Shown piece after piece: positions 1-8,285 of a DNA stretch of 64,000 nt. Location: NCBI RefSeq assembly GCF_040096075.1, contig NZ_JBBMFJ010000009.1, positions 32,127 to 96,126 on the forward strand, given 5' to 3'. A program made the translations under genes and the position numbers. The notes beneath the pieces were generated by a model, which saw only the letters and a program-made list of their open reading frames with translations, did not search any database and was not told the origin of the DNA. The stretch comes from Brotaphodocola faecis (lineage in GTDB: Bacteria; Bacillota; Clostridia; Lachnospirales; Lachnospiraceae). Each line of letters opens with the position of its first letter. Position 1 is the first letter of the stretch.

Positions 1-511
1 CGGTAATACGCTCACCGATCCACATCAGGAATGCGCTTCCTGCAGTCATGGTAGCGACTGCAATGATCACGCTCCATACATCATAGTTGATCAGAAGTCC
101 CTGACCGCCGAAACCGACTGCCATACCAATGGACTCGATCAGTGCAAGTGCAACCGTTAAGTAACGGGTGTACTCTGCGATTTTCTTCCGGCCATCCTCG
201 CCGTCACGCTGCATCTCTTCCAGTTTTGGAATTGCGATTGTGAGCAGCTGCATGATGATGGAAGATGTAATGTATGGGGTGATGCTCAATGCGAAAATAG
301 ACATGGAAGAGAAAGATCCACCCGTCATCGCATTGAAAAATCCAAATGCGTCAGTGGACTGATTCGCGAAGAAATTCGCGAAAAAGTCCGTCTTTACTCC
401 AGGAATCGGCAGTTCAGATCCAAAACGGATGACTACCAGCATGAGGAAAGTGAAGATCAGTTTCATTCTGATCTCCTTAACCTTCCATGCATTTCGGAGT
501 GTTTTTAACAT
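1..511 (-). CDS. secY: SecY preprotein translocase channel subunit (N-terminal part, cut by window edge)
   Basis: Core of the SecYEG membrane channel that exports unfolded proteins. Only about the first 170 residues are present; the gene runs off the left edge. The translation starts MLKTLRNAWKVKEIR, followed by hydrophobic membrane spans and the plug-region motif PGVKTDFF, typical of SecY. The ATG at 511 lies one base after the rplO stop, and its ribosome binding site (GAGGTG) is inside the end of rplO, so translation is probably coupled. The L15-SecY order is the standard end of the spc cluster. Confidence 0.95.
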   Translation of the reverse strand, partial: MLKTLRNAWKVKEIRMKLIFTFLMLVVIRFGSELPIPGVKTDFFANFFANQSTDAFGFFNAMTGGSFSSMSIFALSITPYITSSIIMQLLTIAIPKLEEMQRDGEDGRKKIAEYTRYLTVALALIESIGMAVGFGGQGLLINYDVWSVIIAVATMTAGSAFLMWIGERIT

Positions 512-512
512 A

Positions 513-953
513 TTAGATCACCTCGCAGGTTCCACCTAAAGCTTCAATTTTAGCCTTTGCACCCTCACTGAATGCATCTGCCTTTACGGTCAGCTTTTTG
601 GTCAGTTCGCCGTTACCCAGGATCTTAACGCCATCTCTCGGATTCTTAACGATTCCGCTCTCAAGAAGAGTCTCAACAGTAACAACTGCATCGTTCTCGA
701 AGCACTCTAAAGCGCTTACGTTGATACCAACGATAACTTTGGTGTTACGATTCTTAAAGCCTCTCTTCGGGAGACGTCTGTATAACGGCATCTGGCCGCC
801 CTCGAAACCAGGTCTCGGTGCGCCAGAACGTGCTTTCTGACCCTTGTGGCCCTTACCAGCAGTCTTACCGTTTCCGGAAGCGTGACCGCGTCCTCTTCTG
901 AAATTATCACTATGTTTAGAACCAACAGCAGGCTGTAAATTGGATAAATCCAT
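513..953 (-). CDS. rplO: 50S ribosomal protein L15
   Basis: Large-subunit protein that joins late in 50S assembly and contacts 23S rRNA. The 146-residue length is normal. The first 50 residues are the Gly/Arg/Lys-rich tail of L15 (GRGHASGNGKTAGKGHKGQ), which threads into rRNA, followed by the compact domain. It sits between rpmD (26-bp gap) and secY in the spc order. Confidence 0.97.
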   Translation of the reverse strand: MDLSNLQPAVGSKHSDNFRRGRGHASGNGKTAGKGHKGQKARSGAPRPGFEGGQMPLYRRLPKRGFKNRNTKVIVGINVSALECFENDAVVTVETLLESGIVKNPRDGVKILGNGELTKKLTVKADAFSEGAKAKIEALGGTCEVI

Positions 954-979
954 TGCACTGCACCTCCTTACTTCTATAA

Positions 980-1162
980 TTAGATTTCTTCTACCTTAAC
1001 TAAATGCTTTACGTGCCAGATCATACCTCTGACAGCCTCGTTATCCGGAAGCTCAACAGTCTTGTTGAGTTTCTTCAGGCCCAGAGCCTCTACGGTAGCT
1101 TTCTGCTTCGGGATAGCACCGATCGGGGATTTGACTAACGTTACTTTTAACTTCTCTGCCAT
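980..1162 (-). CDS. rpmD: 50S ribosomal protein L30
   Basis: Small 60-residue large-subunit protein of the bacterial L30 type, starting MAEKLKVTLVKSPIG and keeping the conserved RGMIWHVKHLV end. It lies 13 bp after rpsE and 26 bp before rplO, in the conserved spc order. Confidence 0.96.
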   Translation of the reverse strand: MAEKLKVTLVKSPIGAIPKQKATVEALGLKKLNKTVELPDNEAVRGMIWHVKHLVKVEEI

Positions 1163-1175
1163 TTCATTACCCTCC

Positions 1176-1685
1176 TTAGCCTAAGATCTCTTCAACAGAT
1201 TTGCCGCGAAGTCTTGCATACTCTTCCGGAGTCTTAAGCTGAGTCAGACCGTTGATCACTGCAAGAACAACGTTGGTCTTGTTGTTGGAGCCTAAAGACT
1301 TAGCACGGATGTTCTTGATACCAGCAAGCTCCAGTACGGAACGAGCCGGACCACCAGCGATGATACCAGTACCTTCCGGAGCCTTCTTTAACAGTACAGA
1401 AGAGCTGCCGAATTTGCAGATATGGTCGTGCGGGATACTCTTGTTCTCGTCAACCGGGATCTCTACCAGGTTCTTCATAGCTGCTTCTCTTCCTTTGCGG
1501 ATTGCTTCCGGAACCTCACCAGCCTTACCAAGACCTGCACCTACGTGACCATTGCCATCACCTACTACTACCAGAGCAGAGAATCTCATGGTACGTCCAC
1601 CTTTTACGGTTTTGGATACACGCTTGATTGCTACTACGTTGTCATTTAATTCAAACTGACTTGGGTCAATAATTGTACGCTTCAT
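1176..1685 (-). CDS. rpsE: 30S ribosomal protein S5
   Basis: Small-subunit protein at the mRNA entry site that affects decoding accuracy; ram and spectinomycin-resistance mutations map to it in other bacteria. The 169 residues include the double-stranded-RNA-binding fold (VVVGDGNGHVGAGLGKA) and the C-terminal domain with GIIAGGPARSVLELAGI. It starts MKRTIIDPSQFELND. The gaps to rplR and rpmD are 16 and 13 bp. Confidence 0.97.
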   Translation of the reverse strand: MKRTIIDPSQFELNDNVVAIKRVSKTVKGGRTMRFSALVVVGDGNGHVGAGLGKAGEVPEAIRKGREAAMKNLVEIPVDENKSIPHDHICKFGSSSVLLKKAPEGTGIIAGGPARSVLELAGIKNIRAKSLGSNNKTNVVLAVINGLTQLKTPEEYARLRGKSVEEILG

Positions 1686-1701
1686 GCCGTTCTCCTCTCT
1701 A

Positions 1702-2070
1702 CTAGAATTTCAGACCAGCTTCACGAGCTGCGTCTGCAAGTGCCTGGATCTTACCCTGGTAAATGAAACCGCCTCTATCGAAAACGACTTCCTCGATACC
1801 CTTCTCCAGAGCTCTCTTAGCGATCAGAGTTCCAACATAAGTTGCTGCTGCAGTGTCATTGGTGTGCTCAAGCTCAGCCTTAACTGCCTTCTCATTGGTG
1901 GATGCTGCTACCAGAGTATTGCCGACTGTGTCGTCAATAATCTGAGCATACATATGATTATTACTTCTGAAAACAGCCAGACGCGGTCTCTCTGCAGTAC
2001 CTGCAAAGCGATTACGTAATCTGGTATGCTTTTTAACGCGAATTTCGCTTCTTGATTTCTTACTAACCAT
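1702..2070 (-). CDS. rplR: 50S ribosomal protein L18
   Basis: 5S rRNA-binding protein of the central protuberance. At 122 residues it has the basic N-terminus (MVSKKSRSEIRVKKHTRLR) and the C-terminal VVFDRGGFIYQGKIQALAD motif that contacts 5S rRNA. It lies between rplF and rpsE with gaps of 16-17 bp. Confidence 0.97.
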   Translation of the reverse strand: MVSKKSRSEIRVKKHTRLRNRFAGTAERPRLAVFRSNNHMYAQIIDDTVGNTLVAASTNEKAVKAELEHTNDTAAATYVGTLIAKRALEKGIEEVVFDRGGFIYQGKIQALADAAREAGLKF

Positions 2071-2087
2071 CTTTGTACTCTCCTTAA

Positions 2088-2630
2088 TTATTTCTTACCA
2101 GTCTTACCAACTTTACGTCTGATAGTCTCATCAGCATACTTGATACCCTTGCCCTTATACGGCTCAGGTCTTCTCTTGTCTCTGATCTCTGCAGCGTACT
2201 GGCCAACTTTCTCTTTATCGATACCTTTAACCGTGATCTTATTCTGGCCGTCCAGAACAGTCTCAAGACCTTCCGGATCTTCCATCTCTACCGGATGGGA
2301 ATAGCCCAGGTTAAGGGTTAATTTCTTGCCCTGCTTAGATGCTCTGTAACCTACACCGTTTACTTCCAGAACTTTCTCGTAGCCAGCGGTAACACCAACT
2401 ACCATGTTGTTGATCAGGGTTCTGGTCAGACCGTGTAAAGATTTCATCTTCTTTAAGTCATTCGGTCTGGTTACAACAATATGTCCATCTTCTTCCTTGA
2501 TGTCCATCTCTACCGGTAACTCTCTCTCAAGGGTTCCCTTAGGACCTTTTACAGTCACTTTATTATTCTCTGCAATCGTTACAGTTACGCCTGCCGGGAT
2601 TGCGATTGGCATTCTTCCGATACGTGACAT
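2088..2630 (-). CDS. rplF: 50S ribosomal protein L6
   Basis: Binds 23S rRNA near the factor-binding site. The 180 residues form two tandem L6 domains, ending with the conserved RDKRRPEPYKGKGIKY segment. The start MSRIGRMPIAIP is canonical. The 93-bp gap to rpsH upstream is unusually wide for this operon and holds a hairpin (see 2658-2678). Confidence 0.97.
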   Translation of the reverse strand: MSRIGRMPIAIPAGVTVTIAENNKVTVKGPKGTLERELPVEMDIKEEDGHIVVTRPNDLKKMKSLHGLTRTLINNMVVGVTAGYEKVLEVNGVGYRASKQGKKLTLNLGYSHPVEMEDPEGLETVLDGQNKITVKGIDKEKVGQYAAEIRDKRRPEPYKGKGIKYADETIRRKVGKTGKK

Positions 2631-2657
2631 GCCATTTACCTCCTACTTAAATTTTCG

Positions 2658-2678
2658 GAAAACGCTCTGTGCGTTTTC
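2658..2678 (-). other. Hairpin in the rpsH-rplF gap
   Basis: Perfect 8-bp inverted repeat (GAAAACGC / GCGTTTTC) around a 5-base loop, in the 93-bp gap between rpsH and rplF. There is no long T-run after it on the minus strand, so it is not an obvious terminator. An RNA-processing, stability or translation-control role is inference. Confidence 0.55.
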
Positions 2679-2723
2679 TGTTTTCAGTTACATAATATAT
2701 AGAAGTAGCTTCGCGGCAACAAA

Positions 2724-3125
2724 TTACCAAACGAATGCTAATACCTCTCCGCCTACGCCCAGACGACGTGCTTCCTTATCGGTGATAACGCCCTGGTTGG
2801 TAGAAATGATTGCGATTCCCAGACCGCCAAGTACTCTCGGAAGGTCCTCTTTGTTTGCGTATACACGCAGACCCGGTTTGGAAATTCTCTTGATGCCGCT
2901 GATGATCTTCTCATTCTTATCTGCACCGTACTTTAATGTGATGCGGATGGTCTTGAATGCGCCGTCCTCAACGATATCGTATTTCTGAATGTAACCCTCT
3001 TTTACCAGGATGTCTGCGATAGCAAGTTTCATCTTGGAAGACGGTACGTCAACAGTGTCATGTTTAGCAGTGTTTGCGTTACGGATTCTTGTAAGCATAT
3101 CTGCGATCGGATCACTCATAGTCAT
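2724..3125 (-). CDS. rpsH: 30S ribosomal protein S8
   Basis: Primary 16S rRNA-binding assembly protein of the 30S platform. The 133 residues start MTMSDPIADMLTRIRNA; the conserved C-terminal rRNA-binding part holds ISTNQGVITDKEARRLGVGGE. In E. coli S8 represses the spc operon by binding its mRNA near rplE. The hairpins flanking this gene differ from that site by position, so that link is only speculation. Confidence 0.97.
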   Translation of the reverse strand: MTMSDPIADMLTRIRNANTAKHDTVDVPSSKMKLAIADILVKEGYIQKYDIVEDGAFKTIRITLKYGADKNEKIISGIKRISKPGLRVYANKEDLPRVLGGLGIAIISTNQGVITDKEARRLGVGGEVLAFVW

Positions 3126-3185
3126 GATGGATAATTCCTCCTTAATATTGTTAGTTGGTTTCCTTTTTGTTGGACCTCACTCCTT

Positions 3186-3221
3186 CGAAACTTACGAAGC
3201 CGCTGGGGCTCATAAGTTTCG
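3186..3221 (-). other. Hairpin in the rpsN-rpsH gap
   Basis: Perfect 9-bp inverted repeat (CGAAACTTA / TAAGTTTCG) enclosing 18 bases that include a second short stem (AGCC / GGCT). It fills part of the 125-bp rpsN-rpsH gap, the widest in the operon. No T-run follows on the minus strand. Confidence 0.6.
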
Positions 3222-3250
3222 GGAGGGACATCTGCTGATTTGCTTTCGGC

Positions 3251-3436
3251 CTACCAGCTTGCCTTCTTTACGCCCGGGATCTGGCCCTTATATGCCAGCT
3301 CACGGAAGCAGATACGGCAGATGCCGTATTTTCTTAAGTATGCATGCGGACGTCCACAGATTCTGCAACGATTGTACTCTCTGGTGGAGAACTTCGCCGG
3401 ACGCTGCTGCTTAATCTTCATTGAAGTCTTAGCCAT
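3251..3436 (-). CDS. rpsN: 30S ribosomal protein S14, zinc-binding type Z
   Basis: Small-subunit head protein in its short zinc form (61 residues). Four cysteines at 24, 27, 40 and 43 form the C-x2-C-x12-C-x2-C zinc site in CRICGRPHAYLRKYGICRIC. This is the usual essential S14 of Firmicutes. It lies 15 bp after rplE and 125 bp before rpsH. Confidence 0.97.
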   Translation of the reverse strand: MAKTSMKIKQQRPAKFSTREYNRCRICGRPHAYLRKYGICRICFRELAYKGQIPGVKKASW

Positions 3437-3451
3437 GGATCTTTCCTCCTG

Positions 3452-3991
3452 TTATTTAGCAAATGGCATATTGAATAATGTCAAAAGTTCACGAGCTTCT
3501 TCATCAGTCTTGGCAGTGGTAACGAAGATGATATCCATACCTCTTACCTTGTCAACTTTATCGTATTCAATCTCAGGGAAGATTAACTGCTCTTTGATAC
3601 CCAGAGCGTAGTTACCTCTGCCATCAAATGCGTTCGGGTTAACACCGCGGAAGTCACGTACACGCGGCAGAGCCAGGTTGATCAGACGATCAACGAACTC
3701 ATACATCTTCTCACCACGAAGGGTAACCTTACAACCGATCGGCATACCTTCTCTGATTTTGAAGTTTGCAACGGACTTTTTAGCCTTGGTGGTAACTGCT
3801 TTCTGTCCGGTAATCAGCTCTAAATCTCTAACTGCAGAATCCAGAACCTTAGCATTGTCTTTTGCCTCACCAACGCCCATGTTGATAACGATCTTATCAA
3901 GCTTCGGGACTTCCATGATGTTCTTGTAACCAAATTTCTTAATCAGTGCGTCAACCATCTCGCTCTGATACTGTTCTTTTAATCTAGCCAA
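3452..3991 (-). CDS. rplE: 50S ribosomal protein L5
   Basis: 5S rRNA-binding protein that contacts P-site tRNA. The 179 residues start MARLKEQYQSEMVDALI and contain the family motif VINMGVGEAKDN and the C-terminal GMDIIFVTTAKTDEEARELL segment. Length and position between rplX and rpsN are standard. Confidence 0.97.
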   Translation of the reverse strand: MARLKEQYQSEMVDALIKKFGYKNIMEVPKLDKIVINMGVGEAKDNAKVLDSAVRDLELITGQKAVTTKAKKSVANFKIREGMPIGCKVTLRGEKMYEFVDRLINLALPRVRDFRGVNPNAFDGRGNYALGIKEQLIFPEIEYDKVDKVRGMDIIFVTTAKTDEEARELLTLFNMPFAK

Positions 3992-4014
3992 CTCTCTGTT
4001 CCTCCTCTCTGCAA

Positions 4015-4320
4015 TTAGTCGATAACTTTACCGGTTGCCTTTGCAACGCGGACTTTCTTACCATCTTTTACTTCAAAGCCAACACGGGTAGCTTTGCCAT
4101 CAACAACCAGCATAACGTTGGAAATATCCATTGCTGCTTCCTGATTTACGATGCCGCCCTGCGGGTTAGCTGCGTTCGGTTTGGAGTGCTTGGTAACCAT
4201 GTTGCAGCCCTCAACCAGAACTTTACCGCCCTTAACGCTCAGGACTTTACCGGTTTTGTCTTTATCTTTACCTGCGATAACCTTTACCAGGTCGTCTTTT
4301 TTAATTTTCTGCACAGCCAA
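4015..4320 (-). CDS. rplX: 50S ribosomal protein L24
   Basis: Assembly initiator of the 50S subunit. The 101 residues begin with a KOW motif (KKDDLVKVIAGKDKDKTGKV). It lies only 7 bp after rplN, so the two are probably translated together. Confidence 0.97.
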   Translation of the reverse strand: MAVQKIKKDDLVKVIAGKDKDKTGKVLSVKGGKVLVEGCNMVTKHSKPNAANPQGGIVNQEAAMDISNVMLVVDGKATRVGFEVKDGKKVRVAKATGKVID

Positions 4321-4327
4321 TACCTCC

Positions 4328-4696
4328 TTACAGTACTTCCGGAGCCAGAGATACGATCTTCATGAACTGCTTCTCACGTAATTCTCTTGCTACCGGTCCA
4401 AAGATACGGGTTCCTCTTGGGGTCTTGTCATCTTTGATAATAACTGCTGCGTTCTCATCGAACTTGATATAAGAACCGTCTTTTCTGCGTGCGCCCTTAA
4501 CGGAACGAACTACAACGGCCTTAACAACATCGCCTTTCTTTACAACGCCGCCTGGTGTTGCATCTTTAACGGAAGCGACGATTACATCACCAATGTTAGC
4601 ATATCTTCTTGTAGAGCCACCCATAACACGGATGCAAAGTAACTCTTTTGCTCCGGTGTTATCAGCAACCTTCAGTCTGGTTTCCTGCTGAATCAT
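4328..4696 (-). CDS. rplN: 50S ribosomal protein L14
   Basis: Large-subunit protein at the 30S interface (bridge B8). It has exactly the canonical 122 residues, starting MIQQETRLKVADNTGAKE and ending MKIVSLAPEVL, both diagnostic of L14. Confidence 0.98.
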   Translation of the reverse strand: MIQQETRLKVADNTGAKELLCIRVMGGSTRRYANIGDVIVASVKDATPGGVVKKGDVVKAVVVRSVKGARRKDGSYIKFDENAAVIIKDDKTPRGTRIFGPVARELREKQFMKIVSLAPEVL

Positions 4697-4720
4697 GCCT
4701 GATACTCCTTCCTGGATAAC

Positions 4721-4981
4721 TTATTTAGCCTTCTCGATAATCTCAACCAGTCTCCATCTCTTGTCCTTGGACAGCGGTCTGGTTTCCATAACTTTAACGG
4801 TATCACCCTTGCCGCACTCGTTGTTCTCGTCATGAGCTTTTAACTTAACGGTCTTTTTTACGATCTTGCCGTATAAAGGATGTTTGATGTGGTCCTCGAT
4901 TGCTACAACGATGGTCTTGTCCATCTTGTCGCTTACGACTTTACCTACGCGGGTTTTTCTTAAATTTCTTTCCACGGTCAT
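4721..4981 (-). CDS. rpsQ: 30S ribosomal protein S17
   Basis: Primary 16S rRNA binder with an OB fold. The 86 residues include the family signature GDTVKVMETRPLSKDKRWRL. It lies between rpmC (16 bp) and rplN (24 bp). Confidence 0.97.
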   Translation of the reverse strand: MTVERNLRKTRVGKVVSDKMDKTIVVAIEDHIKHPLYGKIVKKTVKLKAHDENNECGKGDTVKVMETRPLSKDKRWRLVEIIEKAK

Positions 4982-4997
4982 GTTCTCCTTTCAAACC

Positions 4998-5213
4998 TTA
5001 AGCCAGTTTAGATTTCTCTGTAATAACAGTCTGAATTCTAGCGATATTCTTGCGAACCTCTTTGATTCTGCTGGTATTATCTAACTGGTTGGTTGCATTC
5101 TGGAATCTTAAGTTGAAAAGTTCTTTCTTTGCAGCTACTAATTCTTCCTGTAACTCAGCCGCTGATTTTGCCTTTAAGCCTTCTACGAATTTATTAGTTT
5201 TCACTGTTATCAC
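4998..5213 (-). CDS. rpmC: 50S ribosomal protein L29
   Basis: Helical-hairpin protein near the polypeptide exit. It has 71 residues, slightly longer than the usual 63-68. Core motifs LKAKSAAELQEELVAAKKELFNLRF (read in two parts) and RIKEVRKNIARIQTV are present. Its start overlaps the 3' end of rplP by 20 bp, implying translational coupling. Confidence 0.96.
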   Translation of the reverse strand: MITVKTNKFVEGLKAKSAAELQEELVAAKKELFNLRFQNATNQLDNTSRIKEVRKNIARIQTVITEKSKLA

Positions 5214-5631
5214 CGCCTTCTAAATCTGCTTTAGCAGCAATCTTACATTTGCATGGTAACTTGTGCATAGCAAGACGTAATGCCTCACGCGCGGTCTCCT
5301 CCGGAACACCAGCGATCTCGAACATTACTCTGCCCGGTTTAACAACTGCTACCCAGTACTCCAGAGCGCCCTTACCGGAACCCATTCGGGTCTCAGCCGG
5401 CTTTGCAGTAACCGGTTTGTCCGGGAAAATCTTGATCCAGACTTTACCACCACGTTTGATGTAACGGGTCATAGCAACACGGGCTGCCTCAATCTGATTG
5501 GACTTGATCCAGCACGGCTCAGTAGCCACCAGACCGAACTCACCGTAGTTAATTTTATTTCCTCTTAAAGCCTTACCGGTCATAGTTCCACGGAACTGTT
5601 TGCGGCGCTTTACTCTCTTAGGCATTAACAT
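5194..5631 (-). CDS. rplP: 50S ribosomal protein L16
   Basis: Protein of the A-site and central protuberance region of the 50S subunit. The 145 residues start with the canonical MLMPKRVKRRKQFRG and contain the conserved MGSGKGALEYWVAVVKPGR. Its ATG shares one base with the rpsC stop codon (TAATG), and its end overlaps rpmC, so three genes are tightly coupled. Confidence 0.97.
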   Translation of the reverse strand: MLMPKRVKRRKQFRGTMTGKALRGNKINYGEFGLVATEPCWIKSNQIEAARVAMTRYIKRGGKVWIKIFPDKPVTAKPAETRMGSGKGALEYWVAVVKPGRVMFEIAGVPEETAREALRLAMHKLPCKCKIAAKADLEGGDNSEN

Positions 5632-6293
5632 TATTTATCGCTCCCTTCCTTGTTTCCTCTAGTAGGAAGTACCTCGCCTTTGTAGATCCAAACCTTAACG
5701 CCAAGCTTGCCGTAGGTGGTATCTGCCTCAGCGAAACCATAGTCAATATCTGCTCTTAATGTCTGTAACGGAATGGTGCCCTCGCTGTAGAACTCGGTAC
5801 GAGCGATATCAGCACCGCCAAGACGTCCGCCAACAGCGGTCTTGATTCCCTTAACGCCAGCCTTCATGGAACGACCCATGGTAGACTTCATAGCACGACG
5901 GAAGGAAACACGGTTCTCCAGCTGCTGTGCAATGTTCTCAGCTACTAACTGAGCATCGCGGTCCGGTCTCTTGATCTCTTTGATGTCGATAAATACTTTT
6001 TTGTCGGTCAGCTTCTGAACTTCGCCTCTGAGCTTCTCAATCTCTGCGCCGCCCTTACCGATAACAACGCCCGGTTTAGCGGTGAAGATGATGATTTTCA
6101 CTCTGTCAGCAGCAGATGCTCTCTCGATCTCGATTTTGGAAACGCCAGCGCTATACAGTTTTTTCTTGAGGAATTTACGGATGTTGTAATCCTCTACCAG
6201 GCAATCAGCGAAGTTGCCTTCTGCATACCACTTGGAATCCCAGTCTTTAATAACACCGACTCTTAAGCCGTGCGGATTAACTTTCTGTCCCAT
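5631..6293 (-). CDS. rpsC: 30S ribosomal protein S3
   Basis: Small-subunit head protein at the mRNA entry tunnel. The 220 residues start MGQKVNPHGLRVGVIKDWDS and include a KH RNA-binding domain with PGVVIGKGGAEIEKL and the C-terminal S3 domain (GRLGGADIARTEFYSEG). It has the normal length and lies 12 bp after rplV. Confidence 0.98.
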   Translation of the reverse strand: MGQKVNPHGLRVGVIKDWDSKWYAEGNFADCLVEDYNIRKFLKKKLYSAGVSKIEIERASAADRVKIIIFTAKPGVVIGKGGAEIEKLRGEVQKLTDKKVFIDIKEIKRPDRDAQLVAENIAQQLENRVSFRRAMKSTMGRSMKAGVKGIKTAVGGRLGGADIARTEFYSEGTIPLQTLRADIDYGFAEADTTYGKLGVKVWIYKGEVLPTRGNKEGSDK

Positions 6294-6305
6294 AATTGCC
6301 TCCTC

Positions 6306-6692
6306 TTATCTCTCATTCAGCACAACAGTGATGTGGCTCATTCTCTTCTCGATTCTGTAAGCTCTGCCCTGTGCTCTCGGTTTTACTCTCTTCATGGTCG
6401 GTCCCTTGTTAGCGAAGCACTCCTCCACGTAAAGTTTTGCCGGATCCATGTTGTTGTTGTTCTCTGCATTAGCAATTGCAGATTCCAGTAATTTTTTAAT
6501 TAAAGAAGAAGCATATCTTGGGTTGTAAGTTACAATACCAAGTGCGGTCTGTACATCTTTGCCTCTGATGGCATCTAATACGAAGCAAGCCTTCTGAACA
6601 GAAACACGTGCGTAAGATAACTTTGCGCTCGGTCTGGTGTCCTTCTGGGCATTTCTCTCTCTCTTAATCTGACTTCTATGTCCTTTAGCCAT
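6306..6692 (-). CDS. rplV: 50S ribosomal protein L22
   Basis: Lines the nascent-peptide exit tunnel with its beta hairpin, a macrolide-resistance site in other bacteria. The 128 residues include an N-terminal basic extension (MAKGHRSQIKRERNAQ) before the L22 core; the E. coli protein is about 110 residues. The C-terminal motif KRVKPRAQGRAYRI is intact. Confidence 0.96.
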   Translation of the reverse strand: MAKGHRSQIKRERNAQKDTRPSAKLSYARVSVQKACFVLDAIRGKDVQTALGIVTYNPRYASSLIKKLLESAIANAENNNNMDPAKLYVEECFANKGPTMKRVKPRAQGRAYRIEKRMSHITVVLNER

Positions 6693-6722
6693 TGCTAATT
6701 AACCTCCTTTCAATCCTGACGA

Positions 6723-7001
6723 TTATCGTTTGGATTTCTTCTCGTCTTTTCCATGTCCTCTGTAAGTTCTGGTAGCTACGAACTCACCCAGTTTGTGGCC
6801 AACCATATCCTCGGTAACATATACCGGAACATGCTTTCTGCCATCGTGTACTGCGATTGTATGTCCAACCATCTGCGGGAAGATTGTAGAACGGCGGGAC
6901 CAGGTTTTGATTACCTGATGCTGTCCTGCTGCGTTCATTGCATCAACTTTTTTCAGTAAGTGTGCATCTGCAAATGGTCCTTTTTTTAATGAACGTGCCA
7001 T
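6723..7001 (-). CDS. rpsS: 30S ribosomal protein S19
   Basis: Small-subunit head protein that contacts A- and P-site tRNA and S13. It has 92 residues, starts MARSLKKGPFADAHLLKK and carries the family signature GHKLGEFVATRTYRGHG. Confidence 0.98.
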   Translation of the reverse strand: MARSLKKGPFADAHLLKKVDAMNAAGQHQVIKTWSRRSTIFPQMVGHTIAVHDGRKHVPVYVTEDMVGHKLGEFVATRTYRGHGKDEKKSKR

Positions 7002-7022
7002 AGGTTTTGTATCCTCCTTGAA

Positions 7023-7868
7023 TTATTTAATGGTCTTGCCGTCGCGTCTTCTTACAATCAGCTTGTTAGACTGCTTGTTTTTCTTTCTGGTCTTCAGACC
7101 CAGAGCAGGCTTGCCCCACGGAGTAGAAGGACCCGGACGACCGATACCAGTCTTACCTTCACCACCACCGTGCGGATGGTCATTCGGGTTCATAACGGAA
7201 CCGCGAACTGTAGGACGGATACCCATATGACGTTTTCTACCAGCCTTACCGAGGTTGATCAGGTTGTGCTCGCCGTTACCTACAACACCGATGGTTGCGC
7301 GGCATACGATCGGAACCATTCTCATCTCGCCGGAAGGAAGTCTTAAGGTTGCATATTTGCCTTCTTTTGCCATAAGCTGAGCAGCGTTACCAGCGGAACG
7401 AACCAGCTGACCACCCTTGCCCGGATACAGCTCAATATTATGAATCTGCGCACCAACCGGAATGTTTGCCAGCGGTAAGCAGTTACCAACTTTAGCCTCT
7501 GCAGTCTCGCCACTCATAACCTTCATGCCGTCGGTTAAACCAGCCGGAGCCAGGATATAAGCTTTCTCGCCGTCTGCGTAGCAGATCAGTGCGATGTTTG
7601 CAGTTCTGTTCGGATCGTACTCGATACCGATAACGGTTGCCGGGATACCATCCTTGCTGTTTCTCTTGAAATCGATGATTCTGTATTTTCTTCTGGAACC
7701 GCCACCACGATGTCTAACAGTGATCTTACCCTGGTTGTTACGGCCAGCATTCTTCTTTAAAGAAGTAACCAGAGACTTCTCCGGAGTGGACTTGGTGATC
7801 TCACTGAAGTCAGATCCGGTCATATGTCTTCTGGAAGGTGTATATGGGTTGTATGTTTTAATTCCCAT
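7023..7868 (-). CDS. rplB: 50S ribosomal protein L2
   Basis: Core protein of the peptidyl-transferase region and subunit bridge B7b. I start it at the ATG at 7868 (MGIKTYNPYTPSRRHM), giving 281 residues, because AAAGGAG lies 8 bases upstream. The longer frame back to a TTG would translate the ribosome binding site itself. The conserved loop MNPNDHPHGGGEGK near the C-terminus, which reaches the peptidyl-transferase centre, is present. A 117-bp gap with a hairpin separates it from rplW. Confidence 0.97.
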   Translation of the reverse strand: MGIKTYNPYTPSRRHMTGSDFSEITKSTPEKSLVTSLKKNAGRNNQGKITVRHRGGGSRRKYRIIDFKRNSKDGIPATVIGIEYDPNRTANIALICYADGEKAYILAPAGLTDGMKVMSGETAEAKVGNCLPLANIPVGAQIHNIELYPGKGGQLVRSAGNAAQLMAKEGKYATLRLPSGEMRMVPIVCRATIGVVGNGEHNLINLGKAGRKRHMGIRPTVRGSVMNPNDHPHGGGEGKTGIGRPGPSTPWGKPALGLKTRKKNKQSNKLIVRRRDGKTIK

Positions 7869-7891
7869 GACTTGAACTCCTTTCAATTCCG

Positions 7892-7926
7892 TACACGGTC
7901 GTGCGTTATCAACGCACTCGCGTGTA
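7892..7926 (-). other. Long hairpin in the rplW-rplB gap, just before the rplB ribosome binding site
   Basis: Two stacked inverted repeats (TACACG/CGTGTA outside, GTGCGTT/AACGCAC inside) separated by a 3+3 internal loop and closed by a 3-base loop. The minus-strand RNA would form a 13-bp stem about 10 nt ahead of the rplB Shine-Dalgarno. No T-run follows, so it does not look like a terminator. Confidence 0.65.
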
Positions 7927-7985
7927 TCTCTTTATCACGGCGCAGTATATTCTTTTCACTGGCAGCCGTATAGTTTCTCTAAATC

Positions 7986-8285
7986 TTACAGACCTGCAAA
8001 TACCTCGATCTCTTTGCTGTCCTCAGTTAACTGAACGATAGCTTTCTTGGTTGCAGCGGTCTTGCCGAAGGTCATACCACGTCTCTTGTTCTTGCCTTCG
8101 CTGTTCATGGTGTTTACACTCTTAACTTTGGTTCCCGGGAACATCTTCTCAACAGCTTCTTTGATCATGGACTTGTTCGCATCGGTGTGAACCAGGAAAG
8201 TGTATTTCTTCTCGCTCATTGCGTTCATGCTCTTCTCGGTTACAACCGGTTTCAGAATGACGTCATAGTACTGAACGTTAGCCAT
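7986..8285 (-). CDS. rplW: 50S ribosomal protein L23
   Basis: Exit-tunnel protein that docks trigger factor and SRP. The 99 residues include the family pattern VILKPVVTEKSMNAMSEKKYTF. Its start overlaps the rplD stop by one base, so the two are coupled. Confidence 0.97.
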   Translation of the reverse strand: MANVQYYDVILKPVVTEKSMNAMSEKKYTFLVHTDANKSMIKEAVEKMFPGTKVKSVNTMNSEGKNKRRGMTFGKTAATKKAIVQLTEDSKEIEVFAGL

